Origin: Brachycybe producta | Taxonomy: Eukaryota > Arthropoda > Diplopoda > Playtdesmida > Andrognathidae | Length of the DNA stretch: 64,000 nucleotides | NCBI GenBank assembly: GCA_036925085.1 | Contig: JAUPFP010000003.1 | Location: 3,091,001-3,155,000, forward strand | Direction of reading: 5' to 3' | The notes under the pieces: generated by a model | Told to the model about the DNA's origin: nothing | Databases searched by the model: none | Seen by the model: the letters and a program-made list of their open reading frames with translations, nothing else | Position numbers and translations under genes: made by a program | Shown here: in pieces, positions 11,193-22,694 of the stretch | Layout: each line of letters starts with the position of its first letter | Position numbering within the stretch: the first letter of the stretch is position 1

Positions 11193-11919
11193 AGTATGTC
11201 CCATGTTCTTTCGTAAATAATCCTATATGTGATTCATTTACTCTTCTAGTTTCTAAAACATTTTCAATTACATCTTTTGATGACTGTTTTTCTTAAAATA
11301 TAGTCTAATTAACCACAAAAGGCCTATTTTTCCTTTACTCATTTGCATATATAATAATATATTTTGCAAGAATGGTTTTATTTTAACACTCTTTTTATTA
11401 ATTGCATTTCAGAGTGCCAAATGAAATAAATCTTTGTTTTTTCTTTTAATTGAGTTGTGTTAATTAGAATAAATAATTGGTTTTTATGTTGTTGTTGTTA
11501 TAAATATACAAAAAAAAAAGAGGTGAAATTTGAACCTTTGTTCAATTTGGAAGAAATAATTAATGTTTTTTTCTTTCTTTCTTAAATTAGACTTTGGTTT
11601 CAATTAGCACTTGAGATGATGAAGTTTTTAATTTAAGAAAAAAAAAGTGGGCGGAGCTTATTTATGCAATTTGATCTTTTTTTTGTTGTCAATTACATTA
11701 ATTACTAATAACTTAATAAGTAATATTTTCTTTTCATTTAATATATGACTGGAATTAATATGTTCATCTCTTCAGGTTTTTCTATTAAAAGAACGGGAAG
11801 TTTCTAATTAATCCCTTTTTTTTTGCCGTTTTCTTTAATGACGGTTATTAAAAATATGGGAAAGATGATTTTTAGATATATTAATTAATATTAATTAATA
11901 CAAATTATCATATCAGAAA
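11193..11919. other. Unique AT-rich block dense in TAAT and one octamer
   Basis: ATTTGCATAT at 11340 and many TAATTA/CAATTA motifs, almost free of MITEs. Possible regulatory DNA. Confidence 0.35.
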
Positions 11920-12235
11920 AATTGATGATATCTTTCAAAATAAACGTTTTAGAGACACGAATTACACACAAAAAAATATCTACTTAAATTTTTGGTCGTT
12001 TCTGTGGTTGCAAAATGAATAAAAACTTGAAAATGGTTTTTTTTTTTAGAAACTATAAGGGTTATATCTCATTAAGTGATTGAGGTTACTCTTCTAGTTT
12101 CTAAAACACTTTCCAGTTTCTCTTCATTTTTCACCTTTTGAAAAACACAAATTTCCATAGTTCGAGAGAGGCGTCTTTTCTGTGGTGCAAAAGAAACTTG
12201 AAAGTGTTTTAGAAACTAGAAAGGTAGCCGGGGGG
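11920..12235. mobile_element. C foldback fragments
   Basis: GATATCTTTCAAAATAAACG at 11930, AGTGATTGAGGTTACTCTTC at 12075 and GTTTTAGAAACTAGAAAGG at 12204. No complete copy. Confidence 0.55.
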
Positions 12236-12324
12236 GGGGGAGGGGGGTCTTCCATTCTTCAACAGTTGAAATTTTCAAAAAGTTGAAATTATCAACCCAG
12301 TGGAAACAAGGCGGTGTAAATGCT

Positions 12325-12517
12325 TATTTTAAGGCCTTGTTTCCACTGGAGTGAAAATTTCAACTTTTTAAAAATGTCAACTGGTGAAAAATTGAACAAA
12401 CGTGACCTTTGCGTGTGATAGTGAATTGGTCGGAGGAGGTCACTTGTCTTCTATTTTTCACCAGTTGACATTTTCTAAAAGTACGAATTTTCACCCAAAT
12501 GGAAACAAGGCCTTAAG
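12325..12517. mobile_element. G element copy 1
   Basis: TTAAGGCCTTGTTTCCACTGG to ATGGAAACAAGGCCTTAA; TTAA on both sides. Arms GTGAAAATTTCAAC with CACCAGTTGACA. A partial copy (12260-12312) precedes it. Confidence 0.82.
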
Positions 12518-13149
12518 AGATTACCAATATAATGCACAAAAATGACAATATGGCTGCCATTTCTAATCGGTGGCACGCGCATGCGCACTATACAAACGCG
12601 TGTCTTTTATATTATGTGTGTATTATATCAATGTGTGTTTTTTAAGCCTATACTCGCGTAATTATTGTTGGGTGCCATCTTTTTTCCCCCTTTTCTCCCT
12701 TCCCTCCTCCTCCTCAAACATGAAGCTTAACGAGCTTCATTAAAAGAGTTGCAACATTGGCCGCGGGATGGGCGATAATTAGCCTTGTCACATTTAGACA
12801 GGGGGAGGGGGGTTAGAGTAGGGGGGGGGGATTGGGGAGAGCCTTAGTTAGTTAGGGGAGGGGGTTAGGGGTGGTTTTCAGTTCCGTCTTCTCTCTTTCT
12901 GCTTTCAGATTGGGAAAAAGTGTTGAAATCTCTATCTCACTTGATTCTCATTGTTATATTATCCTCATCTCTTCTCATCAACCAAAACTGAACAACACTC
13001 TTTCTACCCTCCTCCACAACCCCCCCCCCCCCCTTAAACTCACATCCAATTAATACGAGGACGGGTTTGTGACGTCATGCATATCGATTTATTTATTATT
13101 TTTTTTTTGCAATGATGAATCTATCGATCTTATCAGCTTGGCACACATT
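12518..13149. other. Unique block with NRF-1-like site and G runs
   Basis: ATGAAGCTTAACGAGCTTCAT hairpin at 12720 and CCGCGGGATGGGCGATAATT at 12760. No exon recognised. Confidence 0.4.
12572..12590. promoter_or_regulatory. NRF-1-like GCGCATGCGC palindrome
   Basis: ACGCGCATGCGCACT is a perfect NRF-1/EWG-type site in otherwise AT-rich DNA, so an upstream promoter is possible. No exon was recognised beside it. Confidence 0.3.
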
Positions 13150-13372
13150 TTCTCAAAGTGGGGCACTGAATAAGCGCCACACTGAATAAGTGTCAAGTTC
13201 AATAAACGCCAAACTGAATATAAGCGTCTATTGAAACATATGTCAAACTGAATAAAAGCCAAAAATTTGGCGCTTATTCAGGTTGGCGTTTGTTCAACTT
13301 GGCGCTTATTCAGGTTGGCGTTTATTCAACTTATCGTTTATTCAATTTGGCACTTAATCAGTCGTCTCTATC
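13150..13372. repeat. P repeat cluster 1 (GGCGCTTATTCAGTTT)
   Basis: About ten 18-20-bp units alternating GCGCTTATTCAG and GCGTTTATTCAA. The first half is on one strand and the second half inverted, centred at about 13262. Confidence 0.82.
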
Positions 13373-13390
13373 CACATTCTTTTCAATAAC

Positions 13391-14195
13391 TAAAGGTGGC
13401 TGAATAGATATTTTATTTTGTTTTTATCTCTATGGATGGCGCGCGCCACTCCAGTGACTAATGCTCCATAGATGTTTTTTTTGTAAAATTTTGACGCAAA
13501 AACGTCAAGCGAAAGTTTTTTTTTAGAACCAACAATAGGAAAAAAAAATTCAAATTGCTTTCGAAACTAGAATGGTAAAAGATTTATGTTAAAGTTTTGT
13601 CGTTGCAATATCTTAAAACATAAACAATTTTATAGTTCAGTTTAAAAAAAATCACCCATTTTTATGGGGTTTTTCCCATTGATATTTCAATGAAAAACTA
13701 TTTTTACCATTTTTTTTTCCAAACTTGTCATAAAAAGTTTATTTTGAAAGATATCATCATGAAAATCCTTTTAGCATTTTATCACCAACTATTCTAGTTT
13801 CTAAAACACTTTGAATTTTTTTCGTAATGTTTCTCCTGAAAAACGTTCGCTTGAAAAATATATATTTTCTCAAAAGTTTTGGTTTTTTTTCCCATTGACA
13901 TTTCAATGAAAAACTATTTTCGGCCTTTTTTCAAACTGCCATAAAAAGTTTATTTTGAAAGATATCAATCACCATCGGAAAAACTTTTAGCATTATCATC
14001 AACTATTCTAGTTTCTAAAACACTTTGAATTTTTCCATAATTGTTTTTTCTGAAAAACGTTCGCTTGAAAAATAGAATTTTTTTTTTCATAAACCGCGAG
14101 TTTGTGGAGAAGCTACCTCGTATTGAACAATAATAGTCATTGCAGTAACGCCATCCGGAGAAAGACAAAAAAAAATATCTATTCAGCCACCTTAA
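13391..14195 (+). mobile_element. D element copy 2 with internal duplication
   Basis: Starts AAAGGTGGCTGAATA, ends TATTCAGCCACCTTAA. Inner segment 13660-13870 is repeated at 13870-14085 (TTTCAATGAAAAACTATTTT, then AACGTTCGCTTGAAAAAT). Confidence 0.8.
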
Positions 14196-14974
14196 AAAAA
14201 AGAAAAGTGTCTTAAAAAAAAGATAAAAAAAACTAGAAACTTTTTGCATAAAGATAGTGACAAATGAATTGAAAAAAGAGGGTGGGGGATTCGAGGTTGT
14301 CCGAGGGTAGAATTCCTCCATTAAATTTAACCCTACTTTTATTCACCACAAAAAAAAACACACAACAAATTCCATCAAAAAACACTCATGGTGTCTTAAT
14401 ATATAAGAAGAGAGAAAAGGCTATGGTCAACTACCATAGAATATCTGAGGGGGAGGGGGTTGAGGGAAGGGAGGCAGAAGAACCCTATAATAATAAGGGA
14501 TAGAAGGATCCTTTTTTCTTCCCATCTTATTCATTCTCTCTATTGAATGAAAAAAAAAATGCCTTGTGATATAAAACATAAAGCATTATGTAGTCAATAT
14601 CCCTTCAAAATCCGCTTCTTGTGTTATGTATACATGAGAATACATTATACTAGTTTATAAGAGATGATGGGTGAAAATGGGAGAGGGGAGGGGGTGTTGG
14701 AGAGGCTACTTTTCGTCTCTCTGGTAAAAAGCTTTCAGTGTTGGTTTCCACTTAAGTTTTCTGTCTCATCTGTGTGTATATGTTTGTAAGTGTGTTTCTT
14801 GCATAATCGGCCAAATAGAGAGAAAGAGAGAGAGAGAGTGGATGAGAGCGCCCCACCCCATAGAATTTGTGCTATTTCCTGGGCAACCCGAGAACTCTCC
14901 ACTTCAGAGAGAGAGAGATTGATGTACAGGGTGTGATTTCCTATTTCGAAATTCTTACTCATAAGTTCATAACT
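14196..14974. other. Unique sequence, no gene seen
   Basis: A-rich and GA-rich. Open frames here lack domain or splice support. Confidence 0.55.
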
Positions 14975-15480
14975 AAAGGTGGGACGAATCCTAAATTTTC
15001 TCGAATCCGAATCCTAAAAGGTTCTCGAATCCGAATCCTAAAAGGTTCTCGAATCCGAATCCTAAAAGGTTCTCGAATCCGAATCCTAAAAGGTTCTCGA
15101 ATCCGAATCCTAAAAGGTTCTCGAATCCGAATCCTAAAAGGTTCTCGAATCCGAATCCTAAAAGGTTCTCGAATCCGAATCCTAAAAGGTTCTCGAATCC
15201 GAATCCTAAAAGGTTCTCGAATCCGAATCCTAAAAGGTTCTCGAATCCTTCTTATGAGAATCCTATATTATTCATTAACATGATACAAATAAATGAAATA
15301 ATATTAAATATTAAATTATTAATAATAAAAAACACTTGTGTAGCACTCAAGGTCGCCACAAGGTGATCCGGATAACCACCGAAATTGCAACAATCGCCGG
15401 TTTTTTTGTTAGTGAACCCGCTTCTATTATTGGACGTCAATTTAGTTAAAACTAATTTTAACCAAAGTTTTTAAGTTTTT
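14975..15480 (+). mobile_element. F element copy 3 with expanded internal repeat
   Basis: AGGTGGGACGAATCC head, then about ten units of a 24-bp repeat, then the usual F body (CACCGAAATTGCAACAATCG at 15377). The tail is absent. Confidence 0.85.
15000..15252 (+). repeat. 24-bp tandem repeat inside F copy 3
   Basis: About 10.5 nearly identical units containing CCGAATCCTAAAAGGTTCTC. Other F copies have one or two units. Confidence 0.95.
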
Positions 15481-15487
15481 TTTTTTT

Positions 15488-15715
15488 AAACCGGCGATTG
15501 TTGCAATTTCGGTTAGTACCCGGATCACTTTGTGGCGACCTTGAGTGCCACACAGTGTTTTTTAAAATTATTAATAATTTAATAATTTAATATTATTTCA
15601 TTTATTTGTATCTTTTCTTAATGAATAATATAGGATTCTGATATTTGAAGGATTCCAGATATTAGAGAACCTTTTAGGGATTCGGTTTCGAGAAAATTAA
15701 GGATTCGTCTCACTT
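15488..15715 (-). mobile_element. F element fragment facing copy 3
   Basis: ACCGGCGATTGTTGCAATTT to AGGATTCGTCTCACTT. Opposite orientation to copy 3, with only a T-rich spacer between. Confidence 0.8.
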
Positions 15716-16048
15716 TCTAGTTAAAATAAACATAATTGTTAACAATTCCTATAAATGCAGTTGTCAGGATGATAGCCTAAAGCATCGTCTACACGATGAC
15801 ACTTTTCTGTCTAGATCAAGTGTATACACTTAAGTTGTTGTGTGTCCAGCATTTAGATTGGTCACGCTAGACCACGTTTCAGTATTCCCAATTTAGAAGC
15901 AACTCCCGTGTGGATAAGGTCATAATGGATAAAAGTTTCTAACCCTGAAGAACCCTTAAGTTATGGAGAGTTCGAAGCCCACTTTCGTTCTCCCTTGTTC
16001 TACATTTTCCTCTCTGTAAGAGACCTTAAAGGCTGCGCTCTCCAAAAT

Positions 16049-16318
16049 GGGTTGGTCCAGACTAGAACAGAACAACGACCTGAACACCACAAGTGCTCTC
16101 TGTTCGGGCCCCCGATTTCACTCGTTGTCAGTTTTCGGCTGAGCATTACTCCGAACAACCGGTTATTTTCTGAGGTTACCCACTGATAACACATTGCGAA
16201 CATGTTCTTGTTCAGATATGGACACTCCCCGGTCAGTGACAAGAACAACGAACATGTTCTTTGAAAATGATCGCAAACATGGTCTGTTCAGTGTTCTCTA
16301 TCCCTAGTCTGGATCCAC
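16049..16318. mobile_element. Possible MITE with GGTCCAGACTAG ends
   Basis: TTGGTCCAGACTAGAACAG on the left, CCCTAGTCTGGATCCACC on the right, about 270 bp. GAACATGTTC repeats inside. Single copy, so tentative. Confidence 0.45.
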
Positions 16319-16374
16319 CATAAGAGTTGGTTGAAAGTGTTGGAAAAGATAAGACAGGAGAAGAAGATGTGACA

Positions 16375-16455
16375 GGAAGTCCTCAGTGGGTTTCGAACCT
16401 TCGGTAAGAGGCTACACCATACAATGTTGCAATATCTCCTTGTCGTCACATTCCC
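16375..16455 (-). repeat. Possible tRNA-derived SINE head
   Basis: On the minus strand GAAGGTTCGAAACCCACTG contains a good RNA polymerase III B box (GGTTCGAAACC), about 30-40 nt after a weak A-box-like TTGCAACATTGTATGG. No foldable intact tRNA is evident. Confidence 0.35.
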
Positions 16456-16644
16456 AAAAAAAAAAACAATTAAGTTCGTTGATGGTTTGTGTTAATCACC
16501 TAAGTTTTAAGTCCAATTGCCATTAAATATTGTTAAGTCACAAATCTATCGAAAAATAGGCAATAAATATATTTTCAGCATCGAAAAGCCCCGATATTGC
16601 AGGCCTAGGATTTTGTAGCCCAAGTATACGGGTTGTTCCTGGTT

Positions 16645-16860
16645 AGGTTATAAACTAGAACGGGTAGCTGAATCATTTAATAGTATTTTCATTCAGTTAC
16701 CCCCATTCAGATATATTATCTTTCAAAATTAACTTTTTATAGGTAAAAATTAAAGCTTTTAAAGGTTGGATCATTTTCAAACTATCATAAAAAGTTTATT
16801 TTGAAAGATATCATCATGAAGGGATTGAGCTACCCTTCTAGTTTTTAAAACACTCAAAAG
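16645..16860. mobile_element. C foldback copy
   Basis: Arms ACTAGAACGGGTAGCTGAAT and GGATTGAGCTACCCTTCTAG around a short centre. Confidence 0.7.
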
Positions 16861-16955
16861 TTTTTTATTATTAATTTTTTCTTCTGAAAAACAGAATAAT
16901 TTAGAGTTTGAGGCCCCCCCCCCGTTTACACTGTAAAACTACCTTAAGAATTGCA

Positions 16956-17535
16956 AGTAGATCATTTATATTGTGCGTGTAGCGTTAGATGGCGCCACTA
17001 GCCCTCCTCCCAATAGAAATGTACTGAAACTCTTTCAACTCAGACTCAACCTTCCTTTTTTTTGCACGTGGCAGACTTTCAATTTGCGTCATCGCTATTT
17101 TTCTACACGTGCTCTCTCTCTCTCTCTTCACTTATATTGCGTTCTGGGTTGTTTGTCCACGTGCTGCTGACAATTAAGGTTGTTTTGGACGCTTTTCAGA
17201 GCTAAAAGAGGCTGCATTCGATTTCAACTAATTGGCGACGAGGGTAGTTTGCCACCCCTATGGGTATGCAGTTAGAAATCGGGGAGAACTTCAGTTGGCT
17301 CCGCCCTTGTTATGACGACCGGCAACTTCTATAATTGGTTTGTTGTGTGGTTCGACGTTGAAAAGGGTGGAGCATGTGACGTCAGACTACATAACCAACC
17401 AATTAGAAGTTGCCGGTCGTCATAACAAGGGCGGAGCCAACTGAAGTTCTCCCCGATTTCAAACTGCCTGTCCCCTATGGAGGTTACATGGCGCCATCTA
17501 GGTAGTATTTTTCTATGAAGCTCCTCTCTTAAATG
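16956..17535 (+). mobile_element. X element copy 1 (interrupted by MITE-A copy 8)
   Basis: Starts GCAAGTAGATCATTTAT. It has terminal TTAGATGGCGCCACTAG and ATGGCGCCATCTAGG motifs and three CACGTG sites (17065, 17106, 17158). About 300 bp plus MITE-A. Family class unknown. Confidence 0.8.
17264..17471 (+). mobile_element. MITE-A copy 8 inserted in an X element, with 9-bp target duplication
   Basis: CCCCTATGG flanks both sides (17255-17263 and 17472-17480). The empty form of the X repeat at 27480-27492 has one CCCTATGG. ACTTCAG-arm subfamily. Confidence 0.93.
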
Positions 17536-18084
17536 AAAAACTTCCTATAAATACACCCTGTATAATACATAAGAGAGAGAAAGAAAGATAGAAAGACTCA
17601 ATAATGGAAATAACATGTAAAGTGATACCAGAATGGGATTTGCATAAAAGCTTGAAAGAGAGAGAGAGAGAGTTCTTCTCTTAACTCTTCAAATATACAT
17701 ATATATCATATATATGCATATATAAGTGGGTGGGGGGAGGGTGTGTGAAAAATAATAGCTTTTTACTTAGCACTGATAGTAAGCACTTATAGCCTCTTCC
17801 ATAACCCCCTCCTCCCCCTCCTCAAATCCATCTATTCCTCTTTTACTTTTTTTTTTACTTTAAAGAAAAAAAATACATAAAGAGAGAAAAAAAAAATCAT
17901 CTTTTTCATCTTATGGCCCCACCCCCTCCCCCTCCGCCCTTTTTACCATTTAGTTAATATAGAAAAATGAGCTAAACCTTCTTCCTTTCAAAAATTCATT
18001 GCGATATAAACTAGAAAGTTCGGCAATCACTCAATACCTGTTTTTTTTTTTTTCTTCTTTCTACAACGTCAGTTAGTTAGGCAC
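17536..18084. other. Unique, microsatellite-rich sequence
   Basis: GA tracts, CATATATATGCATATATA at 17706 and CCTCC runs. No gene seen. Confidence 0.55.
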
Positions 18085-18280
18085 ACAGGTATCTGTAGAC
18101 AGCTTCAGAATTTCTTTAGCTCCGCCCTTTTATGAGCGTCAGACCAAAAATCAACCAATTAGAAATTGAAAAGGGCGGGGCATATGTGACATCAGAATCA
18201 ATAACAAACCAATTAGAAATTGATGACGCTCAAAAAAGAGTGGAGGAACAGAAATTCTAAAGCTGTCTACAGATGCCTGT
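18085..18280. mobile_element. MITE-B copy 1
   Basis: Ends ACAGGT/GCCTGT with arms ATCTGTAGACAGCTTCAG and complement. The core holds TATGAGCGTCAGACC and AATTAGAAATTG modules plus GGGCGGGGCATATGTGAC, related to the MITE-A core. Confidence 0.85.
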
Positions 18281-18420
18281 GTTGGGCGAAGCCAGAAAAA
18301 ATCTGTTAGCCCCGCCCTTTTATGAACAACAGACCAATAAGAAACCCATAAGAAACCCCTAAATAACCAATCAGAATGAACTTTTCTAGCTGCGTCCATC
18401 TGCTTCTGTTTTTCTACAGG
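18281..18420. mobile_element. MITE-B-like degenerate copy next to copy 1
   Basis: The GTTAGCCCCGCCCTTTTATG and CAATAAGAAACCC modules and a terminal CTACAGG are recognisable. Much internal sequence is lost. Confidence 0.5.
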
Positions 18421-18484
18421 TCCATGAAAAGCTGTTGTATTTTGAACTCTTGGATTATTTTCTGCTTTTCAGAAGAAGAGCAGA

Positions 18485-18678
18485 AATTGGAAAGTGTTTT
18501 AGAAACTAGAAGGGTTAATCAATCACTTTAAAGTATTTTTCATGTTGATATACATTATATCTTTCAAAATAAACTTTTTTAACAGGCAAAAATAGTCTGC
18601 TTTTAAAGTTATAAAACTTTTAAAACTTGATGCAAAAAAGTTTATTTTGAACGATATAACAACACGAAAATACTCCTT
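18485..18678. mobile_element. C foldback joined to a D end
   Basis: Left arm at 18498 (TTTTAGAAACTAGAAGGG). The right arm is abandoned at ACTCCTTAAGG, where D copy 3 starts. Confidence 0.65.
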
Positions 18679-18960
18679 AAGGTGGTTTGAATAAATATTT
18701 ATTTTGTTTGTGTTCCCACCAGGTGTCGCCACTGCAGTGGCTAATGCTATACACCATAGACTTTTTTTTTTGGAAAAAAAAAGTCAAGTGAACGTTTTGT
18801 TTTTAAAACCAATATTACGAAAAAATTCAAATTGTTTTAAAAACTAGAATGGTAAAAGATTATTTTAAAAAATTATCATAAAAAATAAACAATTTTATAG
18901 TTCAGTTTGAGGAAACGACCCATTTTTTGTGTGGTTTTTCCATTGACATTTCATCGAACT
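18679..18960 (+). mobile_element. D element copy 3, left half
   Basis: TTAAGGTGGTTTGAATAAAT, then GTGTCGCCACTGCAGTGGC. It ends in the centre at TTGACATTTCATCG. Confidence 0.72.
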
Positions 18961-19149
18961 GCAACAAACTGCATTGCATGCTTTGCGAGTTGGCCACCTT
19001 CTTGGGGCAGCAGCAGCATATCGCGTATGCAATGAGGCACCATTCATGTCAAAATTACATAAAAGCTTAAAACACACACATGCACTAAATTGCCTTAAAA
19101 TGAAATTCAGTGGGATTTAATTTATTCAGTGTGTGTGTAATTTTTCACT

Positions 19150-19316
19150 AAGGCCTTGTTTCCATTGGTGTGAAAATTTGAACTTTTTGAAAATAAGAAG
19201 AAACGTGGCCCTTTGCATATGTTAGTGAATGGATGGGCCCCACGTTTGTTCTATTTTTCACCAGATGAAATTTTTAAAAAATTTCAAACTTTCGCCCCAA
19301 TGGAAACAAGGCCTAA
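19150..19316. mobile_element. G element copy 2
   Basis: TAAGGCCTTGTTTCCATTGG to CCAATGGAAACAAGGCCTAA. Confidence 0.85.
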
Positions 19317-19344
19317 AGCAATATTTTTTAAATTTTTGTCCATA

Positions 19345-19530
19345 AGGCCTTGTTTCCGTTGGGATGAAAATTTGAACTTTCTGTAAATTTCAACTGGTGA
19401 AAAATGGAACAAACGTGGCCCTTTGTCTATGTTACTGAATGGGTTGGGGCCACGTTTGCTCTTATTTTTCACCAGTTGCAATTTATTAAAAAAAGTTCAA
19501 ATTTTTACACCAATGGAAACAAGACAGTTT
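19345..19530. mobile_element. G element copy 3
   Basis: AAGGCCTTGTTTCCGTTGGG to CCAATGGAAACAAGAC. Same direction, 28 bp after copy 2. Confidence 0.83.
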
Positions 19531-20170
19531 CTGATCTTTCCTCCCTCCAAAACACACACACATAGAGGGCGCTGAAGTTTTCTCAAATCTCAGTAAACTT
19601 TACTATAGTACAATATAACAATAAGATAAACACACACAGCTGAAAAAAAATGTTTATCAAGATATTTTTCTTCTTCTGGACAAGAAAAATAAGAGAAAAA
19701 TATAAAGAAAAATCTAAGAAGAATGAATACAAATTGGTATCATAATAAATACATATAAAAACGAGAAAATATCATAGAAGAGAGAAAAAAATAAGAGAGA
19801 GAGCTGCTTTTTTTATATTTAAAGCACAAAAAAAAAGATTTATGAAGAAAAGAATGAAAAAAAAGTGTATAATAAAAAATGATGTAAAACAGATAAAAAA
19901 AGTGTTTTGTTGGAATTATTTATTTATTCCCAACTGTCTCCTATATGAAATAAAGCTTGACTTTTATTCTCAAGTGAACAATTCAAGAGAATAAAAAGAA
20001 CAATGCCTTAAAAAAACCACCCATGTCAACTTTTGTAGGAAAAAAAAAACCGTTTTCTATCTTTTGAGCAGAATTTTGCTTCCCGTCTCAAAGGATTCTG
20101 TCGAAAAGAACAACTTAGAGTGGAAACGTGGAGGAGGCTAGCTATTAGGAAATCACACATTCTATAGAGT
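19531..20170. other. Unique A-rich sequence, no gene seen
   Basis: One TAGAGGGCGCTG (CTCF-like) at 19563, otherwise A-rich. Confidence 0.55.
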
Positions 20171-20466
20171 GTAATACCTAGTACACACCTGATAATTTAA
20201 ATGCATTTAAATAATAAACGTGTTCTACAGAGCCCTGTGAAGGACAAACAAACAATATGTCCAATTCAATTTATTCAGTTAATAATCTGAAAATATTGAG
20301 TTAATACTTAAATATAATTCAATAAACTATTGACAAAATATTGTTTTAGTATTTCTAATTTAAAATATTAATAATAAAGTCAATTTTTATTTGGATCGTG
20401 TCCTTAACTGGATTCCGTATAATTCACCTATAAACACATTTAATTTGAATTCATTTTAACTCAGCT
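20171..20466 (-). mobile_element. E element copy 3, reversed
   Basis: Begins TAATACCTAGTACACACCTG, with ACGTGTTCTACAGAGCCC at 20219. The far end is slightly truncated. Confidence 0.82.
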
Positions 20467-20568
20467 GTTCATAAAAAGAAATCTTAAAGCAACAAGTTAT
20501 TCTCTAAAAAGAAAAGAAGTATCACAAATCTATCTCATTCATTCAACATAAAAAACCATCACATCTTA

Positions 20569-20972
20569 AAGCCTCGTTTTCACGGTGGCGATAGTTCTAA
20601 TGTGAGAGTAGCTGTCATGAAAGTTGCGATAGTTCACTCTCACGATAGCAACTGTCTACATGTCTTGAAGTAACAACGTGATAGTTGTGTCGCATAACAG
20701 TGTGACACGTCTAACTTCACAGATGTCATTGAGTCAACAATAGTGTTGCCTCTCTCTTCCTCCAGAGGCCAAATTTCCCTACAAAGTGGATATTTCTCCC
20801 TACAAAGCAGTGGTCACTCAACAACTATTACTATATTGCGACAGTACTATTCAACTATCTATAGTCAAACGAGATAGTTGTGATAGTGACTATCATGTTG
20901 GTCTTCACGATGATAGTTCTCGCGATAGTTGCTGCTCTCAAGGACAGCAACTATCGTGAAAACGAGGCTTAA
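20569..20972. mobile_element. S element (about 400-bp MITE)
   Basis: Ends AAGCCTCGTTTTCACGGTGG and CTATCGTGAAAACGAGGCTT, then TAAG. Multiple GATAGTTG / CAACTATC motifs inside. Single copy here. Confidence 0.78.
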
Positions 20973-21159
20973 GAGATAGAGAACTTTGAAGAAAAAAAAA
21001 AAAGAAACACCCTGAAAAAAACACTTGACGTTTTCATCTTTTGAATGTTATTTAAGAATACACCATATCTATATCTATATTATATAGATATATATGGGGA
21101 TATAATAGAAAACTAGAAAGGGAAAAAATATAATGTGGAGGGGTGAGGATGAGAGAGAG

Positions 21160-21194
<35 letters not shown>

Positions 21195-22276
21195 CACACA
21201 AAGATTCTAATCTATTCTTTTTTTCTGTGTGTGTGTTTGTATGAAATGGAATGTGTTGTTCACTTTGATCTCCACCTGTCAATCATACATTAAAAAAAAA
21301 TGGTCTCTTCTTTCATACAATGATATGAGATATGGCTTTCATCTCTTCATTCTTATATAAAGTGGCAGCGGATGGAGAGAAAAGAGAACATAACACACAA
21401 AGCATGAAAATGCTGGTTCCACACGATGCCGTGTGCTGTACACACTTGATGAAACATGTTTGTTCACAGGCAAGTGTGGCCAGCAACACAGACAATTAGA
21501 AAACGGGATGAACAGAAATTGGCTCCACCCTTTTTATGACGACCGACAACTTCTAATTGGTTTGTTGTGTGGTTTGACGTTGAAAAAGGCGGAGCATGTG
21601 ACGGCAGACTACATAACCAACCAATTAGAAGTTGCCGTTCGTCATAAAAAGGGCGAAGCCAACTTCTGTATGTCCCGAATTCTAATTGCCTGTCAAGACA
21701 AGACCCGATTACAATTTGTTTTACTTTTTAGACCCTTTTTTTATATAAAAGCGAAGTTTCACAAAATAAACATGTTTTTTGTTTAATTTACTTGTTTGTT
21801 TTCGGTGCTGGTGGGCCATAGTTAAATTTGCAACACACATAAGAAAGAGAGGAAGAGAAACAAAAGATTTTTTTCCCCCATTTTGTTTCTTGTTCAAAAA
21901 TGTGTATCTTTGATTCTTTATGCTGATATAGACAACACAACAACACAAAATACATAAATATTTGTATATATTGTAGTAGTAGGGCCTTTATATTTATATT
22001 ATTTATATACATATATTATATAGAAAATAGATTATATATAGATACATCCCCCCCCCCTCCGTTTACTCCCTCGATTTTGCTTCTAAACCTAAAAAAGTAT
22101 ATTATTTTTATCTCAACAAAAAAAAAGAGAAATTGAACCGATTTATGTCGCAAAATAAACAAAAAAAAACAAGAATAAAAATATATCTAAAAAAAAATAA
22201 TATAAATTGAAAAAACCGTTTAACACGAAAAAAAAAAAACCAAGTGTAAACGCATTGTTTGATTATTTTTGTCCTT
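20973..22276. other. Mostly unique AT-rich DNA around MITE-A copy 9
   Basis: GA tract at 21150 and CTATATCTATATTATATAG at 21067. No gene seen. Confidence 0.5.
21488..21693 (+). mobile_element. MITE-A copy 9
   Basis: Full-length, with ACAGAC/GCCTGT ends and the GACGAACAG/GTATGTCCC arm types. No clear target duplication. Confidence 0.85.
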
Positions 22277-22465
22277 CAAGCAGTTAGAAATCGGGAAGAA
22301 CTTCAGTTGGCTCCGCCCTTTTTATGACAACCGGCAACTTCTAATTGGTTGGTTATGTAGTCTGACGTCACATGATCCGCCCTTTTCAACGTCCAACCAC
22401 ACAACAAACCAATTAAAAGTTGCCGGTCGTCATAAAAAGGGCGGAGCCAACTGAAGTTCTTCCCA
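22277..22465 (-). mobile_element. MITE-A copy 10, right end replaced by MITE-B
   Basis: ACTTCAG-arm subfamily. The right arm stops at TTCTTCCC and runs directly into a MITE-B half at 22466. Confidence 0.83.
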
Positions 22466-22612
22466 CCCTTTTATGAGCGTCAGACCAAATATCTACCAAT
22501 TAGAAACTGAAAAGGGCGGGGCATGTGACATTATCAGACCAAGTAACAAACCAATTAGAAATTGATGAAGCTCATAACAGCCAACAAAATTTTAGTGCTG
22601 GGCTGAACTGCT
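22466..22612. mobile_element. MITE-B half fused to MITE-A copy 10
   Basis: Starts at CACCCTTTTATGAGCGTCAG with no left arm. The right arm is of the CCCAGCA type (CAAAATTTTAGTGCTGGGC). Confidence 0.75.
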
Positions 22613-22694
22613 TGTGTCTTTCTATGTCACCAATATTATTTTTAATTTTTGTCCTATAAAAGGTTGTTTATTTTGAAAGATATCTCAACATGAA

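Noticed and set aside
14867..15283. 138-residue ORF with RIRILKGS repeats
   Set aside because: Translation of the 24-bp satellite in F copy 3.
16375..16455. Functional tRNA gene
   Set aside because: The B box is good but no cloverleaf or proper A box could be built; kept only as a possible SINE head.
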